Positions 23,301 to 30,400 of a stretch of DNA of 64,000 nt are shown here, piece after piece. The stretch covers positions 310,001 through 374,000 of the forward strand of contig NC_088314.1 of assembly GCF_910592395.1 (NCBI RefSeq), given 5' to 3'. The notes beneath the pieces were generated by a model. That model searched no databases, was not told where the DNA came from, and was given only the letters and a program-made list of their open reading frames with translations. The translations under genes were made by a program, and so were the position numbers. Every line of letters starts with the position of its first letter. Position 1 is the stretch's first letter. The stretch is from Lineus longissimus (lineage: Eukaryota; Nemertea; Pilidiophora; Heteronemertea; Lineidae).

Positions 23301-24427
23301 ATGTTTTTCTGAACACAAGATTTCCTTAAAATGTCGAGGGTCAGTAAGCCTTGACCTCATTTTCCTCGCATAATGTTCTCACAAACAAGTACCGGCATAT
23401 AGGACGCCAGTCTGACCCAGTTCAGTATTCGTCATATTACCACATATAGACCGACCATTGTGATCACTTGAAATTTTCAACTTGACGTCAGACAATTTTT
23501 TTATAAAAGTCATGTTCATTCACTGAGAAAAGCTCTTCCTAGCTATTTCTCCTGTGTTTGCGATACAAGTTTAAAGTATGGTAGAAGAGAAAGGTTTGTT
23601 TGGCCAAAAAGATTACTGACTGACTGACTGACTGACTGACTGACTGACTGACTGACGTGATAATCAGCAGCATGTATCAAGTCTCCGAACAAACCACCTG
23701 TCCAGCCAAACCAGTGTTCTTGCCAGCCAGGAGCCACACGCTTCCTGTGTTAAAGGCCAACTTATTGAAAGGTCTAACTTTCAGGTACTTAGATCAGAAG
23801 TCCCATCATGCTTCAGAAAAGACGGAGCGCAATCGAGGGGTGGAAATGACACAACATTGATGAGCACTACCAACCAACTTACCATGACATCCTGGGGACT
23901 GAGACAAATGATGTTCCAATGAAGATTTAGGTCAAAATGAATGGTTATCACCAACTCGGGACCAAAATATTGGTGTCCTACTATGTCTTCCTCAATCTTC
24001 AAATGCCCCCAGCACCTCTCTTCTTAGTTTTCTGAGACAGTGGAATGAAGACAATGTCACAACTGAACTGAGATGGAGACAAAGGCACAACCTCCCTCCA
24101 CACTAAGTCACAGTGACAGTCTATTTTTGGCCAGATGTGTCCTCAATGATATGAATGCACTGGTACCGACTGCCACCAGTTGTAAACAGAGGCAGTCAAG
24201 CATGAGGGAAAATCTCCATTCACACTCACTTGATTCACACTGCTGGTATCGAGTATGGGGTATTACAACACGATACAGTGTTTCACAACCTACCTCGGCG
24301 CAACGTCAGGTTTGCTCTTTATCTCGTAGTATTCGCCCTCAAACTCGGGCAATTCAAGGTCTTCTTCACTCACATCGGGCAGCTGCAGAAGACTTTCAAA
24401 GTCGAAATCGATTCCCGAATCATTCAT
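6019..24427 (-). CDS. MITF: MITF/TFE family bHLH-leucine-zipper transcription factor, long (MITF-A/TFE3-type) isoform
   Basis: Exons on the - strand: 24427-24294 (start), 14273-14072, 13470-13252, 10246-10133, 7706-7508, 7224-7149, 6834-6687, 6321-6019 (stop TAA). Every junction is GT-AG and in phase, giving 464 aa. Landmarks in order: [11 protein letters not shown] and YYEIKSKP (N-terminal MITF-A/TFE3 element); [13 protein letters not shown] (Rag-binding helix of TFEB/MITF); [24 protein letters not shown] (the mTORC1/ERK Ser-Pro site); [13 protein letters not shown] (acidic activation segment); NSCPSD (14-3-3 serine, TFEB S211 position); IKEE (SUMO site); [18 protein letters not shown] basic region; helix-loop-helix [15 protein letters not shown] and [14 protein letters not shown]; zipper; IKRE (second SUMO site); Ser-rich end DPMLSS...SRCSSVSM. 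Known role: nutrient-regulated activation of lysosomal and autophagy genes through CLEAR/M-box sites. It appears to be the only MiT/TFE gene here, so MITF, TFEB and TFE3 are equally valid names. Confidence 0.93.
6687..7224 (-). other. MITF: bHLH-zipper region of MITF/TFE (two exons)
   Basis: Exon 7224-7149 carries the basic region end and helix 1. Exon 6834-6687 carries the loop, helix 2 and the zipper. The basic-region triad pattern E-RRRR is intact. The loop reads [13 protein letters not shown], where the vertebrate consensus is MRWNKGTIL, so the near-invariant Trp is Gln. The zipper reads [14 protein letters not shown] then [24 protein letters not shown], keeping the family's out-of-register heptads. 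Confidence 0.85.
8767..9092. repeat. 53/57-bp minisatellite with 163-bp higher-order period
   Basis: Six near-identical copies beginning 'agacaccagaatgtccctt' start at 8767, 8820, 8877, 8930, 8983 and 9040, with a partial copy at 9093. Unit lengths run 53, 57, 53, 53, 57, 53; the 57-base version has an extra 4 bases in 'aggatagttcc'. The pattern A-B-A A-B-A means a 163-base block was itself duplicated. It lies in an MITF/TFE intron. The ORFs across it on the + strand are repeat translations, not genes. Confidence 0.92.
9604..9924. repeat. Hairpin-forming segment, possible MITE, ending in a 29-bp palindrome
   Basis: Bases 9604-9626 (ccagtaacttagcaagttgtt) resemble the reverse complement of 9849-9872, giving imperfect terminal arms around a segment of about 270 bases. 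This holds a GGTTAATTAACC palindrome. Just outside, 9896-9924 is a perfect palindrome: arm CATGAACCAGTTAA, one-base centre, mirrored arm. No target-site duplication was established, so calling it a transposon is tentative. Confidence 0.4.
9636..9644. promoter_or_regulatory. Second CLEAR-type E-box in an MITF/TFE intron
   Basis: TCACGTGAC in context CTCACGTGAC, one base from the full CLEAR consensus GTCACGTGAC. It lies in the intron between the activation-domain exon (10133-10246) and the exon at 7508-7706, at the edge of a hairpin-rich segment. Confidence 0.35.
10247..13251 (-). other. MITF/TFE intron, 3 kb
   Basis: Flanked by phase-0 splice sites, so the coding sequence reads SLSE|VDELLG directly across it. 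Apart from the weak candidate first exon at 11000-11155, I see nothing recognisable in it. Confidence 0.5.
11000..11155 (-). CDS. Weak candidate alternative first exon upstream of the activation-domain exon
   Basis: ATG at 11155 opens [16 protein letters not shown]... for 52 codons and ends exactly on a GTAAGT donor (10999) in phase 0. That is the phase of the acceptor at 10246. If used, it would give an N-terminally truncated factor lacking the Rag-binding helix but keeping activation and bHLH domains. No homology was recognised; the only support is the open frame plus phase and donor. Confidence 0.22.
14330..17788 (-). other. MITF/TFE 5' intron, first part
   Basis: No exon, RNA gene or clear repeat was recognised. 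The ORFs present are short and lack domain or splice support. Confidence 0.45.
17789..17820 (-). CDS. Candidate short alternative first exon ([10 protein letters not shown])
   Basis: ATG at 17820 in a good context (GGGAGGATG) with an in-frame TAG upstream opens ten codons plus AG before the donor GTAGGA at 17788. The phase is again 2, so it would splice in frame to 14273 as Ser. Vertebrate MITF-M has an equally short first exon (11 codons), but that one joins the later VQTHLENP exon, so this is an analogy only. A short ORF with a donor can arise by chance. Confidence 0.33.
17821..20188 (-). other. MITF/TFE 5' intron, second part
   Basis: Nothing coding recognised. It holds a G-rich low-complexity run (about 19345-19385, with gggggggggg then gtgggtgggtgg) that could form a G-quadruplex on the + strand. 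Confidence 0.45.
20189..20271 (-). CDS. Candidate alternative first exon behind a TATA box and a CLEAR E-box
   Basis: ATG at 20271 opens [20 protein letters not shown]... for 27 codons plus GG before the donor GTACGT (20188), phase 2. It would join the acceptor at 14273 in frame as Gly. A TATAAATA lies on the same strand at 20334-20327 and TCACGTGA at 20382-20375, giving a compact promoter with a predicted 5'UTR of about 30 bases. The peptide is Tyr-rich and not one I know. The same DNA is open on the + strand, but no promoter or splice context was seen there. Confidence 0.42.
20327..20334 (-). promoter_or_regulatory. TATA box of an internal MITF/TFE promoter
   Basis: TATAAATA on the - strand, 56 bases above the candidate ATG at 20271 and about 40 bases below the TCACGTGA E-box. 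The expected start site is near 20300. Confidence 0.45.
20375..20382. promoter_or_regulatory. CLEAR/M-box E-box TCACGTGA in MITF/TFE intron 1
   Basis: Perfect palindromic TCACGTGA, the preferred site of MiT/TFE dimers, just upstream of the TATA box at 20334-20327. The position suggests the gene can regulate its own internal promoter. Confidence 0.5.
20383..24293 (-). other. MITF/TFE 5' intron, third part
   Basis: No recognised gene. Contains a (ctga)n microsatellite near 23615-23656 and an isolated TGACGTCA (CRE-like) near 23484. Confidence 0.45.
23613..23657. repeat. (CTGA)n microsatellite
   Basis: About ten uninterrupted copies of the tetranucleotide ctga/gact. On the - strand it reads as QSVSQSVS, a repeat artefact. 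Confidence 0.95.
24294..24427 (-). CDS. MITF: MITF-A/TFE3-type alternative first exon
   Basis: The ATG at 24427 opens 44 codons plus two bases (AG) before the donor GTAGGT. The frame continues into exon 14273-14072 as Ser. The peptide has DSG(I)...ES, acidic [17 protein letters not shown], then YYEIKSKP. Human MITF-A and TFE3 carry SGIV...YYELKSQP or FYELKSQP in the same place (memory). This region of TFE3/MITF-A is known as a nutrient-controlled degron. Here the motif is a textbook DSG type, as recognised by beta-TrCP. The open frame extends upstream to a Met at 24484, but the ATG at 24427 matches the family start best. Confidence 0.82.
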
Positions 24428-25549
24428 TTGATGTTTTGGATTCAAAAGCTTAGAAATTCGAGAAATGATTGAGAGAAATATCAAAAACTATCACGAAGGG
24501 CGAAATTGACCACGGGCTTTCCTCAATCCCGTTCCCAATCTTGAATAGGGACATGGTTGGATAATCAAATTCTATTGGATAGTAATATCACATGATTGAC
24601 GTAATGGTCTACAAATAGCATACGAGTCATACCTGGGAATCCCAGGCACATGGCACGCAAACGCAGCATATTACCCGTCTTGCAGGCTGATTGAGACCGA
24701 CGAAGGCTTACATAACATACCAGCAAAGTGGAATGATGACTACGAGAATGGGCACATCAATAAACTGTTAGCCATTCAAATACACTAAGCAGTGACGACT
24801 TTCAAACGCCGGTCTTTCCTCATTTCTAGACATTCATTTTTGCACGGCGTCCAGCTTACCCCCCCCCCCCTCCGTCCCTAAGTACACCTCGCATGCTCCT
24901 CCCCCGCACATGATACTCAGCTCACATATGCTCGGTCATTAGTGCAGAGTGTTGCACTGAACTTCAGGATGTCAGTCCACCTACGGACCTAAAGATATTA
25001 ATGTACTATCTGTGAACCAACTGCCGCCTCAGCTTTAACATATGCGAGGTGGAGGGGCATGAGGATGACCTGCGATTTCGAAGATGTGCTCCTTCATCCA
25101 GTGCAAAGCAATTTACCACCATCCATCAGGCGAGGTCAGGAACTTTCATTTACACAAACAGCACAGACAGGCTTTCAGCTACTTACAAAACCACAGTGGT
25201 AATTTCACATAAAATTACTAGATGGAACACACGCTTTTATAACCAATGATGAAAACTTGTAACAATATTTAGTGTGACCTGTCTAGTCTTCTAGACGGCT
25301 TCAATGTTTTATGATGATGTAACATGCACGCAGCAAAGACCCCCCCCCCCCCTCTAAAGCATTCTTCAGGAGCCTCCTGGTGGAGGCAATAATCCGGCCT
25401 GGTGGATCCGAGACACCAGGACATCTACATGCAATAGGTTGTCCTGAAATGGTTAAGGTAGGCTGTGCCTCGGTTCTCAAGTATGCACAGCCAACCAAAG
25501 ACTAAACTTCGGACGCAAGAAAAGCTTCGTAGCTGAAGATGTCACCTAC
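24428..25549 (-). other. Spacer between two candidate MITF/TFE first exons; probable promoter region of the MITF-A exon
   Basis: No gene seen. Directly above the MITF-A start on the - strand lie a CCAAT box (CTATCCAAT, near 24575) and a CRE-like TGACGTAA-type element near 24597. Poly-C runs occur at about 24860 and 25341. Confidence 0.35.
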
Positions 25550-25923
25550 CTGATTCCACCTCCTGCATCAGACGTCTCATCCTCAGCAAATCTCGTCTCC
25601 ATGTCCCTGAGCTCTGCCTCCTGGGCTGCAGCAGCAAGGACAACCTCCTCCCCACACACCATTCCCCCAGGATCTACCTCTGACGCCATGTCGCCGTCCG
25701 CACGTGCACCAGCCTCGCTATCACCTTTTGTCTCCGCCGCTCCGTCTTCATTCAAACCTGGCGCATCACCAATGAATGAAGCTTTTTGGATGGTGAGTCC
25801 TTTAGACCCTCTCACTAACCTCAGAGATCTCTTCCCTCGAAGTAGACTCCGGAGTAACACGCTCTCCTTGTTCCCAGTCTTTGACTTCATGACGTAGATG
25901 ACCGTCGGATCTCGTGCCGGCAT
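25550..25923 (-). CDS. Candidate alternative first exon with an unrecognised 124-residue N-terminus
   Basis: A GC-rich open frame starts at ATG 25923 (MPARDPTVIYVMKSK...) and ends in a good donor (CAG|GTAGGT) at 25549 after 124 codons plus AG. That is the same phase 2 as the MITF-A exon, so it could join the acceptor at 14273. The peptide has a basic first half (KSKTGNKES, LRGKRSLRLVRGSKG) and an acidic, Ala/Gly-rich second half (DSEAGARADGDMASE, AAAAQEAELRD). I do not recognise it. Codon use and GC content are unlike the AT-rich flanks, which supports real coding. It could instead be the first exon of an independent - strand gene, but no other - strand acceptor with matching phase was found before 14273. 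Confidence 0.5.
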
Positions 25924-27297
25924 GTTGTTACGGTCCTCACAAACAGGGTCTGACGGAATGTCACAAGCGTATTCAGAGACAGCCGTTACTCACTTCATGC
26001 GGTCACAATCTAGCAAGACACTGAATACCACCCTCAGTCGTATGAAAATTCAGAAAAGGTTAACCGTCCTCTTACTCAAAGCTGCACTTTTTACATATCT
26101 TGTCCAACCATACTATCAGTGAAAGTGAAACGCGAACAACCTCAATATAATACTATCATGAATAGTCCTGTTTTGTAACCGCGTTGAACACAATTGAAAG
26201 CTGACCTTAATGATAATCTTATACTATGTTCGCCTATTACTAGTGGACTAGTTATATATTACCTTCCATTATCTAACCAAACTATTATAATTCAAAATAT
26301 CTCGTGCACCAGCTTGCCTGATGCGCACTTTAAAAATGTCCTTTATACTGTCCGTCTTATTGCAAACGTACTTTGCCGAACGATGTCTTAAAAGGCAGAC
26401 CCGGCGATAGAATATGCATGTATACCGTGAACTCGATCAGGAGTATGTACATGCCATGTAATACTGTGAACTCGATTAGGAGACGTCGCGGCTTCAATGT
26501 ACACTGTATGCATGGATACACGGAATGTGTCTCGGTCGTCTCCTGGGGCATGGAGAACACCATCCTGAGGAATGTTAGCTTCTCCGGCCCTTCACGTGTA
26601 GGAGAAGCGAACATGTTGGTGTAACCGTGTCGCCTATGTCTCCTTTGGCATGGGGTGACACGGACTACGACGGGTCATCATCTTGTAGTAGTATGCAGCA
26701 AATTGGCTTCGTAAACTTGCGTGCAGATCGGACTCTAATTCTGACGGGGGAAAACAAACAAACATGCTGTCTCAGACAGAGACACTGGCAGACATCCACG
26801 TTACAACATTCTGGCTGTCTCACTCAGTGTAGTGAGTGGCCTAAGCCAGGCTTAGGAAGCATGTCAAAATTATACTAAAGCCCAAAAAACTAACACTCTT
26901 CGTCTCTAATTCTTTGGAGATTATGTAACGTATGCGTTTCCTCTGGTATTCGAACATTAACTCAGTGATGTCGAAAGAATTTTGAGATTGCCCCGAACAT
27001 GCTAAAGTGTTTTTGAGATGGTCCCCAGTATAATCAGCTCAAAGCGAGGCTGAGGGTTCCCACCGAAAGGGGCATTCCTGAGTTTAGCAAATTTACATGG
27101 TAACAATTAAATGCACTTAAAAGATTATTTTTGGCCCAATTTATTGCCGAATACTCTTGCCAAGTACATGCAAAGTTTAGTTAACTCGTCTCTGCCAGGC
27201 TTGGGGTGATTTTAGTGACAGGACGAGTTTGAATTGCCCGCTTATGAGTCGTAAAAGCCGGGGCGACCTTTTGTCATTCGTGTCAAAGTGGAATGTG
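25924..27297. other. Gap between MITF/TFE (-) and the C12orf56-like gene (+), a head-to-head arrangement
   Basis: No convincing gene. The two transcription units diverge from here, so it should hold both promoters. Short ORFs around 26357-26624 are antisense pairs of each other with no recognisable domain. Confidence 0.4.
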
Positions 27298-27320
27298 TGA
27301 CGTCACGAGTCCTATCCAAT
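27298..27320. promoter_or_regulatory. CRE plus CCAAT promoter pair of the C12orf56-like gene
   Basis: TGACGTCA (27298-27305, perfect CRE palindrome) followed by CCAAT (27316-27320), about 115-140 bases before the ATG at 27436. The CRE/CCAAT spacing is typical of CREB/NF-Y promoters. No TATA box seen. Confidence 0.45.
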
Positions 27321-27435
27321 GCATGCTGGCTGTGTACAGTAGTGTGTAAATGTTTGTGACAAACACCAAGTGTGCTGTGCTGTCAGCCCCTCTACCCCAG
27401 AAGTCAGGCTCATGTGCCTGTATCTCGTTTAATGA

Positions 27436-30400
27436 ATGGAGCGGAATGGTGTGGATCCTATCAACAAAAAGAACAGTAAACTCGAAACATTCTTGAAAAG
27501 GAACTTGGATTCTGATGCTTACCCTCACCGAAAAGCAGTGTGATATCAGTCAGGATTCAGTCAGGTTGCAGTGTTACCTCACATTTTTATGGCAGTGTTG
27601 AAATCAGTGGAAAGCAGTCATAGGGAGTGTTTTTCAGTCACGCAATATCAAAGCATACAGTATACAGCAATCAAAAATAGAGGTTAGGGAGTCATAAGCA
27701 GTGGTAAGACAGTCAAAATCAGTGGTAAGGCAGTCAAAAGCAGTGCTCATTTAAATATTTAGGCTGACTGATTTCCACTGCTTTTGACACTGAAAATGAC
27801 TCCCCACTATGCATCATGCACAGGGCTGGCAGTGGGGTTCAGTGTTAATTTAAATATTTCGCAGCACACTGAATCCACACTGAAACACCACTGATTTTGA
27901 CTGCCATTTCCAAAACCTCTTGGAGGGAGCAGTCATTTTCAGTGTTAATATGAATAATTTATTTAATGGCATGCAGGCACGGATGCCGAGAAAGGTTTGG
28001 GGGACGTGACCCCCCTGTGCTGATGACAACCAAAGAAATTGTTCGAAAAAGCAAAAACTTCTAGCGAACTGTTACTTTTGCTGTCCTATTTTAGACGGTG
28101 TGTTTGCGTCCAATATGGCAGTGATGACGTCATCTGCACAAATAGAGGACATCGCCATTGTTTGATGACGTGACACAGTAAAAAGATGACAAATTCACGT
28201 CCTTGACCTACGTCATTGCAAACTTTGTCATAATGACAGTCAGGTCAGATGGGGTTACTAGACAATTGAAACGACACATGGCACATAGCTACTGTCAGTG
28301 ATGTCAGGGATTGAAGCTGGATCAAATTGACGTCCAAATAAAGTAACTGCACGTGGCCTGTAGAATAATGATCTACTGATTGATGTGTATTGAGCTCCCA
28401 TGCAGATAATTTGCAGTGTATGCATACATTACAATTAACACCTATAGGGCCTACAGTAGATGCATGAAGATACATGCAGATATCTTGCAGTGTATGCATG
28501 CATTACAACACATAGGGCCTATACAGCCTTCTTGATTTGCTGAAAATACAACTTCAGTGTCTGTCGAGATTACCCTTTTTGCATTCATTTGGCTCCTTAT
28601 GTGTTCCAATTCAAACTGACTAATACTCCCCTCTTCTCATATTGAAATTCGGGTAAATATCGAGAAATATGAAGAGGTACCATGATTTCTTGAATGTTTG
28701 ACTATCAAATTCAAACTCACAGCTTCCTGTCTCAGGTTGCATTATGGGTGATATTTAACACTGAATTTGACTGCAATTACCACTGCTTTACACTGCCATC
28801 AAGTCTTAATCTCACCAGTCATAAAGCAGTGGTTTTCAGTCATGTTGAAAATGCCACGGGTTTCGATCAGAGTTGGAGAAGTGGAAATCAGTGGTCTTTC
28901 AGTCATAGGCAGTGTTTTTGAAATACCTCGTTCATAATGATATGCAAGTGGCAGTGCTTTGCAGTGGTCTTTCAGTCAAAATCAGTGGTATTAAAACATT
29001 AAGAAAAATGATATGCCTAAGACAGTCATATGCAGTGGGGGTTTCAGTCAAAAGCAGTGTGATGCAGTCATTTTCAGTGCACTGCCTTTCGGTGAGGGTA
29101 TGACAGGATTCGTTATCATGAGTCATGTATTGTGCTATCGGACAAACAGCCCAAACTTGACAAGGCCTTGTGCTACGTCGTGGTGGGCCATGACTTCATA
29201 TTCCTGACTGAGAACCCGCCAAAGACCATACGAGCAGAGGCGCCCTACAGAAATGTCTTGAACATTGAATTGGTAAGGCTTGTTTCATTCTTCAACTTTG
29301 AGGTTGTCAGACCTCAACTATTTACTTACTGGCCAAGATTTGTCTAACATTAAGCGGCCACTGCATCTTCTTGTCTGCTGGTAGAAACAGTGGAATCTAG
29401 CTCTACCTCATTCAGTTGACAAGACAGTACTGTGACTCTGGGCCTTGTAAGTGAAGACATGGGATTATTGAGGACAGGGTTAATGACCATTAAATATGCA
29501 TAGATGTGAAGTACAGTCTTTGATTAGGCCAGAAGAGTCTGCTGATCTTGCCAAGTATTATAACAGCTGTTGGAAGATCAGTTGGCATTGTTGCAAAAGG
29601 ATTGGTCAGTTGGTTACGTTTTGTTGCCGAGTATCGTCCCAGCAAGAAATGGTACTCCTGTAGTAGTCGGGCCTGTGCAGCTAATGCTTATATAGAGGCC
29701 ACTATTGACTGTACATAGGCCACGGCTCGTTAGCTAAGGCTAGGACTAGGTACACGGCTTTATGGGATTAATGGACTGTGACATGGTTTTTGTACATTTG
29801 TGCAAAATGTTGAGAGGTCTGTTTGAAATAGTGTTTCTGCCATTGCAAATGGGTAAAACTCTGAAGTATTGTGGATAGTGGATGTAAGCAATTATCCTCT
29901 ACTGTTTTGTTTTCAGCTTGGATCATTGTCAGTTTTACCAGGGTCTTTTCAGGTTTCTAAAGGATTGTCGCTAGGCCTCAGATATACATAGTCTTTATCC
30001 GTAGGTTGTGGAGTCCAATAGCTTGGCTTTCATTATAAATGATACTCAATAGAACTTTGAAATAAAGCCTGGCAGAGCCTAGATCAGCGCATTCAATGTT
30101 TTATCAAAGAGTGTATACACGACATGCGCTAAAAGTATTTTGTTATGAAAGAGGCTTGTTAACCCGATGGGTAACATGACATTCACCCGGTGGCTACATT
30201 ACAAACAACACAGTGTTCAGTCTAATTGAACTCGATACATAGCTTTCAGGGTAGTCAGGAATGTTGGGTCTGTTTTGCTATTCTGAAAAAGGCTTCAGTT
30301 TTTAGGAGTTGAAGCCTGTTTTCAATCAAAATGTACTCAGTTTGCCTGCAATGTAGCTAATGTACTTTACCAATGGTTCTAGTGCCCATGTTTCAGAATC

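Noticed and set aside
23781-24002. - strand ORF ending on GTAAGT in phase 0 (candidate further MITF/TFE first exon)
   Set aside because: Phase would bypass the Rag-binding exon, the peptide shows no conservation cue, and no promoter signal was seen; chance donor more likely.
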